A DNA stretch of 64,000 nucleotides, from positions 372,279 to 436,278 of the forward strand of contig NZ_QVMT01000005.1 of assembly GCF_003418935.1 (NCBI RefSeq). Direction: 5' to 3'. The position numbers and the translations under genes are program-made. The notes below the pieces were generated by a model, which was not told the origin of the DNA, searched no databases, and saw nothing but the letters and a program-made list of their open reading frames with translations. This DNA is from Emticicia sp. C21 (GTDB taxonomy: Bacteria > Bacteroidota > Bacteroidia > Cytophagales > Spirosomataceae). Below are positions 8,772 through 18,396 of the stretch, piece by piece. Each line of letters begins with the position of its first letter. Position 1 is the first letter of the stretch.

Positions 8772-9200
8772 ATGAAAATTTTTCTTTTATTCCTTGTGCT
8801 TACCAATGTACTCGATTTTGAAAAGTTTATTAATGAATTTTCAGAAAACGATTATACGTTCGTAAATAAATTTCATAAGATTCCTAATAATCTTAAATCT
8901 CATCTAAAAGAGTTTAGAAAAATAAAATTTGTCAAAAACTCTAATTATAATCTTAGTGATTTTAATAATAAAATTCATCAAAGAGGATATCTGTATTTCT
9001 ATTACTCATCAACTATTGCTATTCTGCATTATTCGCATGGAGGAAAAGGTAGCCATTATCATACATACATTATAAAATCCGATGGTAAATCAGAAGAATG
9101 GTATAAAAATTTGATCACTCCTAAACATAAGAATTTAAAAGAATTAATAGAAATTCTACGAAACAAGAATTTTTCAGAGCAAGTATATGATGAACTATAG
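8772..9200 (+). CDS. Hypothetical protein, AT-rich
   Basis: A 142-residue protein I do not recognise. The first 13 residues are hydrophobic (MKIFLLFLVLTNV), possibly a short signal anchor, although no clean cleavage site follows. The body is Lys/Asn/Tyr/Phe-rich, with a HYSHGGKGSHYHTYI segment whose histidines could bind metal. Codon use is more AT-rich than in its neighbours, which may reflect recent acquisition. It stands alone between the small transcript and the monooxygenase gene. Confidence 0.5.
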   Translation: MKIFLLFLVLTNVLDFEKFINEFSENDYTFVNKFHKIPNNLKSHLKEFRKIKFVKNSNYNLSDFNNKIHQRGYLYFYYSSTIAILHYSHGGKGSHYHTYIIKSDGKSEEWYKNLITPKHKNLKELIEILRNKNFSEQVYDEL

Positions 9201-9416
9201 AATCATTTATTCTAAAAAAATTGACTAACTTTAATTAAATCTGTTATTATTTTTAACTTATAAATAGATGCAATTCTTAATTTATAAGAATAAATAATAT
9301 TAAATGCTTATGCCTAAACTAACAGGCTATAATCACAAATAGCGCTTGCCCATATCCGATGTTACGATAGAAGGTACTTATAGTCTCCCTAATGTTTACC
9401 ATACTTACAAGTAAAC

Positions 9417-9445
9417 TTGATGAAATAATTTTTATTATATATTTG
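9417..9445 (+). promoter_or_regulatory. Promoter of the monooxygenase gene, very short leader
   Basis: TTG at 9417-9419 and TATATTTG at 9438-9445 are spaced by 18 bp, a near-perfect match to the Bacteroidota consensus. The start codon is at 9459, so the leader would be about 10 nt or less, with no room for a normal ribosome-binding site. Confidence 0.7.
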
Positions 9446-9458
9446 CATAAAACACCCG

Positions 9459-9752
9459 ATGCTTATACGCTACGTAAGAATGACCTTTCAGAAGGATAAA
9501 GTAGAAGATTTCTTAAAGATTTTTGATGAATCGAAAGAGCAAATCAGGGCTATGGAGGGTTGTCGGTATCTTGAATTGATGCGAGATGTTAACCATCCTG
9601 CAGTTTTCATGACACATAGCCATTGGCTTTCGGAAGACGATTTAAACAATTATCGCGATTCAGCGCTTTTTAAGACTGTATGGGCTCAAACTAAACCACT
9701 ATTTGCCGATAAACCCTTGGCTTTTTCGGTAGAAAGTGTGGTTGTGGTGTAA
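9459..9752 (+). CDS. ABM-family (antibiotic biosynthesis monooxygenase-like) protein
   Basis: A 97-residue dimeric alpha-beta barrel protein of the ABM family. It shows the usual pattern: an initial strand (LIRYVRMTF), a helix with KVEDFLKIFDESKEQIRAMEGC, a strand YLELMRDV, and the typical HWLSEDDLNNYRDS helix region before the last strands. Family members oxidise quinols or other small aromatics without cofactors or bind haem, so the substrate is open. It has its own promoter and is followed 45 bp later by a small exported protein. Confidence 0.75.
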   Translation: MLIRYVRMTFQKDKVEDFLKIFDESKEQIRAMEGCRYLELMRDVNHPAVFMTHSHWLSEDDLNNYRDSALFKTVWAQTKPLFADKPLAFSVESVVVV

Positions 9753-9797
9753 TTTTTGTCAGCGTTTTTTCGTTCCAATTGAAAATAGACTAGTCAA

Positions 9798-10010
9798 ATG
9801 AAAAAAGTAGCCATTTTGGGTATTATAGGCTTATTAGCCATTACACCGGAGTTTTCGCAAGCAGCAAGCATTGACACTAAGGCTTCTGTTAGTGTAAAAA
9901 AAGAACTGGGCAAAGGCCGCAGAAAGAAAAGCGGTTCTTACAAAAAGAAAAGAGGCTTTATGTGGGGCTTGTTTAAAGGCAAAAACCAATGCGATTGCCC
10001 TAAGCATTAA
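9798..10010 (+). CDS. Small exported basic protein
   Basis: A 70-residue protein with a signal peptide ending EFSQAAS. The mature part is very basic (GKGRRKKSGSYKKKRG) and ends in CDCPKH, a Cys-x-Cys near the C-terminus. I know no function for it. It follows the monooxygenase gene by 45 bp and ends 1 bp from the convergent AraC gene. Confidence 0.5.
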   Translation: MKKVAILGIIGLLAITPEFSQAASIDTKASVSVKKELGKGRRKKSGSYKKKRGFMWGLFKGKNQCDCPKH

Positions 10011-10011
10011 T

Positions 10012-10875
10012 CTATTCCAGAAACTTAGTCCGGTAAGTTAATGGCGTTATCTTTTTGATAGCTTTAAACTGCCTGTTAAAGTTAGAAAGATTATTAAAGC
10101 CACTCTCGAACGAAATCTCGGCAACACTCATTTTATCAGCCATCAATAATTTACAGGCATGTTCGATACGTATTTCAGCAAGAAATTGCGAGAAAGTACG
10201 GCGCGTGCGTTTTTTAAAGTAACGGCTAAAGGCCGACTCACTCATATTAGCTAGTTCGGCTACATCACTTAGCTGAATTTCTTCCTGATATTTCTGCATT
10301 ACGTGTTCAAAAACCTTATTCATACGAGCTGAATCTACTTCATTCCGCAGTGAGATAGGGTTAGTTGTTAAATCCTGTTTATCTTCACTTTCAGCCAGAA
10401 TAGTCAGAATCGAAATCATTTCGAGCAATCGGCTCATTCCTTTCAGATTTGGCAGATTCTTAAACTTCGGTTCTACTTTCTGTACCGTTTTTTCGCCAAA
10501 TGACAGACCTCTTTTCGAGCGTTCTAGCAAAGCTTTTATGGCCTGACTTTCGGGAACCTCAAGAAATTTATCCCCCAAAAAATCTTCCAGAAAATGAATG
10601 ACCAACGAACGGGCTTTTAAACCGGAGTCTTTGGCATAAAATTCTTCATCATTTCTATAATAATGCGGCAGGTAAGAGCCAATCATACATAAGTCGCCCG
10701 GGCCGTAATCAGTAATGCTGCTGCCGATAAATTTTTTTCCGGTGCTTTCTAAAATAAGTACAATTTCGTACTCCGGATGGTAGTGCCATGGCGTAGGAAA
10801 AAATGGACATTCCTGCACATAAAGATTAAATGAATAATCGGCAGGATTCGATATTTTGAGTAGTTGAGGTTTCAT
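10012..10875 (-). CDS. AraC-family transcriptional regulator of the susCD locus
   Basis: A 287-residue regulator. The N-terminal cupin-like sensor domain holds WHYHPEYEIVLI near residue 30, and the C-terminal pair of helix-turn-helix motifs spans about residues 185-287, with ANMSESAFSRYFKKRT and ISFESGFNNLSNFNRQFK. It is divergent from susC across a 264-bp spacer, the usual arrangement for a regulator that senses the sugar taken up by the locus. A second protein of the same architecture occurs at 36791. Confidence 0.85.
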   Translation of the reverse strand: MKPQLLKISNPADYSFNLYVQECPFFPTPWHYHPEYEIVLILESTGKKFIGSSITDYGPGDLCMIGSYLPHYYRNDEEFYAKDSGLKARSLVIHFLEDFLGDKFLEVPESQAIKALLERSKRGLSFGEKTVQKVEPKFKNLPNLKGMSRLLEMISILTILAESEDKQDLTTNPISLRNEVDSARMNKVFEHVMQKYQEEIQLSDVAELANMSESAFSRYFKKRTRRTFSQFLAEIRIEHACKLLMADKMSVAEISFESGFNNLSNFNRQFKAIKKITPLTYRTKFLE

Positions 10876-11061
10876 TTCTTTTGTCGCTATTAATGCCAGT
10901 TCGGTCTATACTCTATCTCTTTTGATAGCTAATGATAAAACATGTAAATATAAGGGCAAAATTCAATACTACTATGTTTTCTTGCCTAAATGTACGAATA
11001 ACTTGTCAAAAAAATATTAGAAAATGACTAAATTTTAGTGGTAAAAGCCTATATCTATTCC

Positions 11062-11069
11062 TAATTTTG
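11062..11069 (+). promoter_or_regulatory. Possible -7 element of the susC promoter
   Basis: TAATTTTG matches the Bacteroidota -7 consensus 71 bp before the susC start codon. The best -33 candidate (TTTTAG near 11033) is weak and widely spaced, as expected for a promoter that needs an activator. Confidence 0.4.
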
Positions 11070-11139
11070 TAATTATTCCAATAATAAATTTTCATATTTT
11101 TAGCGGAAGCCTAATTTTATATTAACCTTAATTATTTGT

Positions 11140-14100
11140 ATGAAACAACTACTACAAAGAATGTTGCTTGTGTTTGCTATGCTTTTAAGCTGGCAGTTTA
11201 CACAAGCTCAAAGCCGACCTGTTTCGGGAAAAGTTTCTGATACAGGTGGCAGCGCCCTCCCGGGTGTGAGTGTTACGGTGAAAGGTACTACACAAGGTGC
11301 AATCACAGATGCTTCAGGTAAGTTTTCAGTTCAGGCCGCAAGTAATGCGGTTTTGGTGTTTAGTTACATTGGGTTTAAACCTATGGAAGTAAACATCGGT
11401 ACTAAAACAACTGTTGATGTTGCTTTAGAAGAAGATGCTGCCGCTTTGAATGAAGTGGTTGTGGTAGGTTATGGTTCTCAAAAGAAAAGCCAGACTACGG
11501 GTGCGATTTCGTCGGTAAGTGCGAAACAAATTCAGGAGATGCCAATTACCAGTTTAGGTCAGGCTATGCAAGGCCGTGTTGCCGGGGTTGATGTTTCTCA
11601 ATCAGGTTCGAGACCAGGTTCAGTACCCAAAATCCTGATTCGTGGTCGTCGTTCGTTCAATGCAGGTAATGACCCTTTATATGTAGTTGATGGTATCCCA
11701 TTATCGGCAGGATATGAAGATCTGAACCCAAGTGATATTCAATCAATGGAGGTTCTGAAAGATGCTACTGCAACAGCCATATATGGTGCCAGAGGTGCCA
11801 ATGGGGTTGTACTAGTAACCACTAAAAGAGGTGCAGTGAAAGGAAAAACTACAGTAAGTTTTGATACTTATGCAGGGGTGTCTGTACCATTAGATAAAAT
11901 CAACTTATTCAGTGGGCCTGAGTTCCTTGAGTATGTAAGAGAGGCCTATCGTGCTACTAACCTTTATAAAGATGCTGCCGGTAATCCTGTGCCAACAGGT
12001 GTGGGCGATCCTGCTGCCGATGCGAAAGTGGCTGTATTAGGTGGTGACCCTGCGGTTGCCAAAGGTATTGCTAACGGAACCAATACTGACTGGCAGGATT
12101 TGCTTTTACGTAATGGTATCATGCAAAACCACTCATTAGGTGTGCAAGGTGGTAATGATAAAACACAGTTCTACATCTCAGGTGGTTATTTTCAGGATAA
12201 AGGTATTACCGCAGGTCTTGATTATACGCGTATGTCTTTAAGAATTAACGTTGATCACCAAATCAATAGCCATCTGAAAGTAGGTATCTCTTCTTATACA
12301 ATGTATAGTATCAGAAACGGAGAAAATCTGAACCCTTATGGTATGACTATTCAGCAAAACCCGCTGGCTGTACCATATGATGATAAAGGAAATCTTATTT
12401 TCTCGCCAACTAACGATGCTTTGTTAACAAACCCGTTAGCGGAGATTGTACCGGGTGCACAGGTTGATGAAACTAAAAAATATCGCCTATTCAATAGCCT
12501 TTATGCTGAAGTTAAAATCATTGAGGGCTTAAAATATCGTGTAAACTTTGGCCCGGATTTTACTATCCAGAGATGGGGAAGATTTATTGGTGCAGCTACC
12601 AATGCCCGTAAATTCGGTGACCCACAAGCGTCTGTTCAGAATAACAATGGTTTCAACTGGACTCTTGAAAACTTCCTTACCTACAATAAAACATTTGGTG
12701 GTAAACACAATTTCGGAGCTACTTTATTGCACTCTATCCAAAGAGATAATTTTGAAGTGTTCAGAACTGAGGTGCAGGGCGTTCCGGCTGAGACTCAACA
12801 GTTTTATAACCTAGGTAATGCAAGCTCGGTATTATTAGTAGGTAGTGGATTAACTCAATGGACTATCAACTCTTACATGGCTCGTGTAAACTACGATTTC
12901 AATGATAAGTATCTATTAACTGCCACGTTGCGTCGTGATGGTTCAAGCCGTTTCGGTACTAATACCAAGTATGGTAACTTCCCTGGTATCGCTTTGGGCT
13001 GGAATATCAGCAACGAACCATTCATGAAACAAATTACCTGGTTAGATTTATTGAAACTGAGAGCAGGTTGGGGTGTGGTAGGTAACCAAGGGGTGGCTCC
13101 ATACCAAACGCAAGGTTTATTGACCAGAACAGCGTATGCCTGGGGTTCAGTTGCGGCATTTGGTTATAGACCATCTACTATCGGAAACCCTGATTTAAAA
13201 TGGGAATCTTCAGCTACTGCTAATATCGGTTTAGATTTCAGCTTCCTGAGAGGCAGAATCCAGGGTTCATTAGAATTGTATGAAACTAATACTACTGACC
13301 TATTATTATCTGATCAGTTACCAGGTTCAATCGGTTTCGGTGCTGTAACAAGAAACGTTGGACAGACTCGTAACAGAGGTATTGAGTTAGGGTTTACTAC
13401 CGTAAACGTAAATTCTCCAAGCGGTTTCAAATGGACAACAGACTTTACCTTTACCAAAAACACAGAGTCAATCATTTCATTATATAATGGTAAAATTGAT
13501 GACTTAGGAAACCGTTGGTTTATCGGTAAACCATTGAACTCATATTTCGATTTCAAGAAAGTAGGCATCTGGCAATCTAATGAGGCTGACCTGGCTAAAT
13601 CTTATGGTAGTGAAGTAGGTCAGATCAGAGTTCAGGATACAGATAAAGATGGTAAAATCACTGCTGCTGACCGTGTACACCTAGGCTCTGATATTCCTGA
13701 TTTTAACTTAGGATTTACTACCCGCTTTGAGTACAAAGGCTTTGACCTATCAGCTTTCTTATTCGGTCGTTTTGGAAATATGATTGTGAGTGGTTTCCAC
13801 CAAAACAGAAACCAGTTAGCAGGTCGTTACCAACAAATAAAGGTTGATTACTGGACACCAAATAACCCTACAAACGAGTTCCCTCGTCCGAAGAGTACTC
13901 AGGAGTTCCCGGTATACAACACTACTTTGATTTACTACGATGGTACTTTTGTTAAGTTAAGAAATATCAATTTCGGCTATACTTTCTCTCCGAAAATTGC
14001 TAAGAAACTGGGTATGGAGTCACTACGCTTATATACTAGTATTCAGCAACCTAAAATCTGGTCTGTATATCGCGACAAATACAATGGTATTGACCCAGAA

Positions 14101-14199
14101 GCAACTATTACCTCTTCTGGTAACGGAACAACATCAGTTAGTGAAAACGTCGTTCCAGCTACTTCGGTTACAACCTTTGGTTTGAATGTGAGATTCTAA
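11140..14199 (+). CDS. SusC/RagA-family TonB-linked outer membrane transporter
   Basis: A 1019-residue outer membrane transporter. It has a signal peptide ending FTQAQS, then a carboxypeptidase-D-like domain (residues about 25-100, with ALPGVSVTVKGTTQGAITD). A TonB-box-like segment (NEVVVVGYGSQKK) leads to the plug domain with the SusC signature LYVVDGIPL and the SuMEVLKDATATAIYGARGANGV-type block. The rest is a 22-strand barrel ending in aromatic LNVRF. It should import an oligosaccharide delivered by the SusD partner encoded 26 bp downstream. Confidence 0.95.
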   Translation: MKQLLQRMLLVFAMLLSWQFTQAQSRPVSGKVSDTGGSALPGVSVTVKGTTQGAITDASGKFSVQAASNAVLVFSYIGFKPMEVNIGTKTTVDVALEEDAAALNEVVVVGYGSQKKSQTTGAISSVSAKQIQEMPITSLGQAMQGRVAGVDVSQSGSRPGSVPKILIRGRRSFNAGNDPLYVVDGIPLSAGYEDLNPSDIQSMEVLKDATATAIYGARGANGVVLVTTKRGAVKGKTTVSFDTYAGVSVPLDKINLFSGPEFLEYVREAYRATNLYKDAAGNPVPTGVGDPAADAKVAVLGGDPAVAKGIANGTNTDWQDLLLRNGIMQNHSLGVQGGNDKTQFYISGGYFQDKGITAGLDYTRMSLRINVDHQINSHLKVGISSYTMYSIRNGENLNPYGMTIQQNPLAVPYDDKGNLIFSPTNDALLTNPLAEIVPGAQVDETKKYRLFNSLYAEVKIIEGLKYRVNFGPDFTIQRWGRFIGAATNARKFGDPQASVQNNNGFNWTLENFLTYNKTFGGKHNFGATLLHSIQRDNFEVFRTEVQGVPAETQQFYNLGNASSVLLVGSGLTQWTINSYMARVNYDFNDKYLLTATLRRDGSSRFGTNTKYGNFPGIALGWNISNEPFMKQITWLDLLKLRAGWGVVGNQGVAPYQTQGLLTRTAYAWGSVAAFGYRPSTIGNPDLKWESSATANIGLDFSFLRGRIQGSLELYETNTTDLLLSDQLPGSIGFGAVTRNVGQTRNRGIELGFTTVNVNSPSGFKWTTDFTFTKNTESIISLYNGKIDDLGNRWFIGKPLNSYFDFKKVGIWQSNEADLAKSYGSEVGQIRVQDTDKDGKITAADRVHLGSDIPDFNLGFTTRFEYKGFDLSAFLFGRFGNMIVSGFHQNRNQLAGRYQQIKVDYWTPNNPTNEFPRPKSTQEFPVYNTTLIYYDGTFVKLRNINFGYTFSPKIAKKLGMESLRLYTSIQQPKIWSVYRDKYNGIDPEATITSSGNGTTSVSENVVPATSVTTFGLNVRF

Positions 14200-14225
14200 G
14201 TCGGAAAAATTTAATTATCAAGAAA

Positions 14226-15908
14226 ATGAAACTAAAAAATATATTAAAACCAATCAAGGTCTTGGGAGTAATGTCAATCCTTTTGACAACTCAGTCTTGC
14301 AAAGATTTATTGGACGAGAAAGTGGTATCAGGTATCGGCAACGATTATATGAATACTGCTAAAGGATTTGAAGATGCCGTAAAATCATCTTACTCAGCAC
14401 TCAGATATTTCTACGGAAGCCAGCAAGGCTTAACGCTTACAGAATACGGTACTGATATTTATGCTACCGGTGCCGATGGTGGTTACAAAGGATTCCATTT
14501 CTATGATACGCAGATGCAACCTACTGTTGATTATCTGATTAATACATGGGATGAACTCTATCGTGGTATTAATACCTGTAATGCCGTTATTGACAGAGCT
14601 CCTAAAGCGGCCGTTTCAGATGCTATCAAAAAACTTAGAGTAGCTGAAGCTAAATTCTTAAGAGCGCACTACTATTATATACTGTTCATGCAATGGGGTG
14701 GTGTAGACTTAAGATTGACTGAAACATTGGCTCCTACTAAAGAAACCAAAAGAGCTTCTGATGCTGAAATGTATAACGCCATCATCAAAGACTTGAACGA
14801 AGCCGTAGCTGATCTGGAAGCAAAAGGACACTCTTCTGACTATGGCCGTGCGACTAAGGCTTCTGCTGAAGCGCTTTTAGCTAAGGTTTATTTAGTAAAA
14901 GCTTACTCGGCTCAGAAAGCGGCTGACGATTTTACAAAAGCTGCAGCACTTTGTAATAATGTTATTAAAAACTATGGTTTCAAATTGTTAGATGATTATG
15001 CACAGGTGCATGACGAAAACAATCAGCAAAACAGTGAGGTTGTTTTTGCAGTACAGTATACCTCTGACCCATTGACCAACCTTACGAATAATACAGGTGC
15101 TGTGAATGGTGGTAATAACCTGCACTTGTTCTTTGGTATGCAATATGACGTGCAACCGGGTATGAAACGTGACGTATTCTATGGCCGTCCGTTCAAACGC
15201 CTGCGTCCTACATCTTACTTGTTGAATACTGTTTTTGCAGACAGAACCAATGACTCTCGTTACAAAAAGACTTTCAGAGATACCTGGTTGAGCAATAACC
15301 CTGGTGCTAACCTGAATGCTTCTTTTGATAACTCAAAAACCAAGCTTACTTTCGCAGCAGGTGATACAGCGATATTTATTCCGGGTTATGAAATGACTCT
15401 TGACGAGCGTGCCAAGAAAAAATATCAGGTATTGGTACCAAGCAGATATGATGAGGCGTTATTCCCGACTTTAACCAAATTCTTTGATACCAAACGTCCG
15501 GACTTAACGTATGAAGCAGGTAGCCGCGATTTCTTTGTGTTTCGTTTAGCAGATATTTATCTGATGTTGGCAGAAGCACAATTGAAAGCAGGAAATATTG
15601 CAGAGGCTACAACAGCATTAAATGCAGTACGCTACAGAGCTGGCTGGCCGGGTAAAAAAGATGCGATGCTGATTACAGAAGCTCAAATGAATTTCGAGAT
15701 GATTATCGAAGAAAGAGCAAGAGAGCTGGCTGGTGAACAAACGCGTTGGTTAGATTTGAAACGTTGGGGATTATTAGTGGAAAGAGTAAAACAATATAAT
15801 CCGCAAGCAGCAGTTAATATTACGGATAAACACTATGTGCGCCCTATACCGCAGACACAGATTGATAGATCTGCTAAAGGAGTATTTGCACAGAATCCAG
15901 GATTTTAG
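14226..15908 (+). CDS. SusD/RagB-family nutrient-binding lipoprotein
   Basis: A 560-residue surface lipoprotein. The signal peptide ends LLTTQSC with the lipidated Cys at about residue 26. SusD features include the tetratricopeptide-like helices (KLRVAEAKFLRAHYYYIL), RLADIYLMLAEAQLKAG, ALNAVRYRAGW and the closing IIEERARELAGEQTRWLDLKRW block. SusD caps the SusC barrel and captures the glycan at the cell surface. It is translated from the susC transcript; a terminator stands 26 bp after its stop. Confidence 0.95.
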   Translation: MKLKNILKPIKVLGVMSILLTTQSCKDLLDEKVVSGIGNDYMNTAKGFEDAVKSSYSALRYFYGSQQGLTLTEYGTDIYATGADGGYKGFHFYDTQMQPTVDYLINTWDELYRGINTCNAVIDRAPKAAVSDAIKKLRVAEAKFLRAHYYYILFMQWGGVDLRLTETLAPTKETKRASDAEMYNAIIKDLNEAVADLEAKGHSSDYGRATKASAEALLAKVYLVKAYSAQKAADDFTKAAALCNNVIKNYGFKLLDDYAQVHDENNQQNSEVVFAVQYTSDPLTNLTNNTGAVNGGNNLHLFFGMQYDVQPGMKRDVFYGRPFKRLRPTSYLLNTVFADRTNDSRYKKTFRDTWLSNNPGANLNASFDNSKTKLTFAAGDTAIFIPGYEMTLDERAKKKYQVLVPSRYDEALFPTLTKFFDTKRPDLTYEAGSRDFFVFRLADIYLMLAEAQLKAGNIAEATTALNAVRYRAGWPGKKDAMLITEAQMNFEMIIEERARELAGEQTRWLDLKRWGLLVERVKQYNPQAAVNITDKHYVRPIPQTQIDRSAKGVFAQNPGF

Positions 15909-15933
15909 TTAGTTTTGTTTCATCATAGTTCAT

Positions 15934-15972
15934 AGGAGAGGCTCCTTCATTTCAAGGAGTCCTCTCTTTTTA
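15934..15972 (+). terminator. Terminator after susCD
   Basis: An imperfect stem, AGGAGAGG-CTCCTT with AAGGAG-TCCTCTCT, is followed by a T tract. It separates susCD from the enzyme genes, which therefore probably have additional promoters or rely on readthrough. Confidence 0.7.
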
Positions 15973-16017
15973 GGTTTTGAGCAAATACAATTTTTTAATA
16001 ATAAACAAATTCAACCC

Positions 16018-16911
16018 ATGAACCGCAGAGACTTCCTCACTCAGGCGTCGCTACTGACCGCATCTTCACTGATTTCACTAGAAAGCTTCGCCGCTGCCAA
16101 AGGCAAACATAAAATGGCTTATTCGGCTATTACCTGGAATGGCAATGATCTGGTAGCTATTAAGGATATTGCCGCTTTAGGTTTCAAAGGCATTCAATTG
16201 AGAGCGAACACCTACGCACCTTTTAAAGATAAACCACAGGACTTAAAAGATTTATTAGACCAGAACGGTCTGACATTGGCTATGTTTTCGAGCGGAAACG
16301 TAGGTATTCAGGATGATATTTCTAAAGATGTAGAAACACACCTAAACCACGCGCGCTTTGTAAAAGCCTTAGGAGGAAAATCATTGCAAATTACTAATGT
16401 CTCTCGTCCAAAAGACAGAAATCCGACAACAGAGGAGTTAAAGAAATATGCCAGGAATATGTCGGAAGTAGCTAAACAGGTAGTAGGAGAAACGGGTGTT
16501 CAACCGGCATGGCATAATCATATGCACCAATTAGGTGAAACACCGGAGGAAGTAGAAATTGTTGCTACAAACATGGATACCAAATACATTAAGCTAGAGC
16601 TTGACGTAGCACATTATACACAAGGTGGAGGAAACGCAGCTGATGCCATTATTAAATATAAAGATATTCTACACGCTACGCATATCAAGGATACCAAGCC
16701 TAATGCAGAAAGCAGATCGGGGTATCAGTTTGTGGAATTAGGACAAGGGCGTGTAGATTTTCCGGCTATTTTCAAGGCATTAGAGAAAATTAAATTTGAT
16801 GGATGGAATGTGATAGAACTGGATGCTGTGCCTGTAAAAGGAAGAACAGCCCTAGAGAGCGGACAAACCAGCAAAAAATATTTAGAGTCGATAAATATTA
16901 AGTTTGCTTAG
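16018..16911 (+). CDS. Exported sugar phosphate isomerase/epimerase (xylose isomerase-like TIM barrel)
   Basis: A 297-residue TIM-barrel protein of the AP endonuclease 2/xylose isomerase-like family. It begins with a Tat-type signal, MNRRDFLTQASLL. Metal-site segments are visible as WHNHMHQLGETPEEV, KLELDVAHYT, HATHIKD and VIELDAV. In family members these ligands bind a divalent cation and support isomerisation or epimerisation of sugars, including keto-sugar intermediates. Together with the DUF1080 and Gfo/Idh/MocA proteins of the same locus, it suggests 3-keto-sugar chemistry in the periplasm. Confidence 0.8.
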   Translation: MNRRDFLTQASLLTASSLISLESFAAAKGKHKMAYSAITWNGNDLVAIKDIAALGFKGIQLRANTYAPFKDKPQDLKDLLDQNGLTLAMFSSGNVGIQDDISKDVETHLNHARFVKALGGKSLQITNVSRPKDRNPTTEELKKYARNMSEVAKQVVGETGVQPAWHNHMHQLGETPEEVEIVATNMDTKYIKLELDVAHYTQGGGNAADAIIKYKDILHATHIKDTKPNAESRSGYQFVELGQGRVDFPAIFKALEKIKFDGWNVIELDAVPVKGRTALESGQTSKKYLESINIKFA

Positions 16912-16984
16912 TAAGTTTAGGTTCTTAATCAAATTTTAGGAATTTTTAGCCAAATAGGTATTAGACTGGTAACTACATAAAGCT

Positions 16985-17007
16985 TAATTTTGAATAAAAA
17001 TTATTCA
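16985..17007 (+). promoter_or_regulatory. Possible internal promoter with overlapping palindrome
   Basis: TAATTTTG at 16985-16992 matches the -7 consensus 33 bp before the DUF1080 start codon. A perfect palindrome, TGAATAA-aaa-TTATTCA (16991-17007), overlaps its end and could be an operator. Confidence 0.45.
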
Positions 17008-17024
17008 ATCCTATTCATACCTAA

Positions 17025-18374
17025 ATGAAAAAAATACTAATAGTATTTCTGGCTGTTAACTCGTTTCTCTACACGGCTACGGCGCAGAAATGGACGAATC
17101 TTTTCAATGGAAAAGACCTGAAAGGTTGGAAACAACTGAATGGTAAGGCTAAGTATACCATTGAAAACGGAGAGATAGTAGGTACTACTGTATCTGATAC
17201 TCCTAACTCTTTTCTGGCAACCGAGCAGGATTATGGCGATTTCATCCTGGAATTGGAGCTGAAAGTCGATAACTCGATGAATTCAGGCATACAATTCCGT
17301 AGTTTGTCGAAGGCTGATTACAAGGATGGCCGTGTGCATGGCTATCAGATGGAAATCGACCCGTCAGACCGTGCGTGGTCGGGCGGTATTTATGATGAAG
17401 CCCGCCGCGACTGGTTGTATATTCCAAACTCAAATCCTGAGGGTAAAAAAGCTTTCAAGAAAGATGCCTGGAATAAGTATCGCATTGAGGCCATCGGCAA
17501 TATTATCCGTACCTGGGTAAATGGTGTGCCTGTAGCTTATCTGGTTGACGATGTAACTGCTAAGGGCTTCATTGCCCTGCAAGTACATGCCATTGGCAAA
17601 AATGATGCGCCAGGTAAACAGATTCGTTGGAGAAACATCAGAATCCAGACCGGAAATCTGACACCTAGCCCAACTGATAATACGCCTGTTGTAAACTTAT
17701 TATTGAACAATCTATCACCGCAAGAAAAAGCGCAGGGTTTCAAAATGCTTTTCAATGGAAAGGATTTTACAGGCTGGAGAGGTGTTCACCAAACCAAAAT
17801 GCCTGAGAAACACTGGAGTGTGGTAGATGGAGCAATCAATGTAAGCCCGTCTGATGGTTCAGAAACAGGAAACGACATTGTAACAGATGAGCAATTTGGT
17901 GCATTTGAACTGACTTTTGAATTTAAACTAACAGAAGGCGCTAACTCTGGTTTGAAATATTTTGTGAATGAAGCGTTTGATTCTGGTGGAAAATCAGGTA
18001 TCGGCCTGGAGTTTCAGGTATTAGACGACGAACGCCACCCGGATGCCAAGCAGGGAGTAGTAGGTAACCGTACTTTAGCAAGTCTCTATGACCTGATACC
18101 CTCTTACAAACTGGATAAACGTTTCCAACGCAAAATTGGCGACTGGAATCAGGCTCGTTTGGTAGTGTACCCTAACAACATTGTTCAACACTGGCTGAAT
18201 GGCTTCAAAGTATTAGAATACGAAAGAAAAAGTAATATTTTTAATGCTTTAGTAGCCCGAAGTAAATATGCGAAGTATACTAACTTTGGTGCAGGTGATA
18301 AAGGCAATATTTTGTTACAAGACCACGGCAATAATGTGTCTTTCAAAAATCTGAAAATCAGAGAGTTGAAATGA
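17025..18374 (+). CDS. Two-domain DUF1080 protein (3-keto-disaccharide hydrolase family)
   Basis: A 449-residue exported protein with a signal peptide ending ATAQ. It contains two DUF1080 (concanavalin-like) domains, residues about 22-205 and 238-447. They open with the related strands LFNGKDLKGWKQL and LFNGKDFTGWRGV, and each repeats the pattern GDF-x-LELELKVD / GAFELTFEFKLTEGANSGLKYF. Members of this family hydrolyse glycosides whose sugar has been oxidised at C3. Most members carry one domain, so this is an internal duplication or fusion. The next gene (GH3) starts 22 bp downstream. Confidence 0.85.
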   Translation: MKKILIVFLAVNSFLYTATAQKWTNLFNGKDLKGWKQLNGKAKYTIENGEIVGTTVSDTPNSFLATEQDYGDFILELELKVDNSMNSGIQFRSLSKADYKDGRVHGYQMEIDPSDRAWSGGIYDEARRDWLYIPNSNPEGKKAFKKDAWNKYRIEAIGNIIRTWVNGVPVAYLVDDVTAKGFIALQVHAIGKNDAPGKQIRWRNIRIQTGNLTPSPTDNTPVVNLLLNNLSPQEKAQGFKMLFNGKDFTGWRGVHQTKMPEKHWSVVDGAINVSPSDGSETGNDIVTDEQFGAFELTFEFKLTEGANSGLKYFVNEAFDSGGKSGIGLEFQVLDDERHPDAKQGVVGNRTLASLYDLIPSYKLDKRFQRKIGDWNQARLVVYPNNIVQHWLNGFKVLEYERKSNIFNALVARSKYAKYTNFGAGDKGNILLQDHGNNVSFKNLKIRELK

Positions 18375-18396
18375 TTATCTAAACTGAACTAATGAT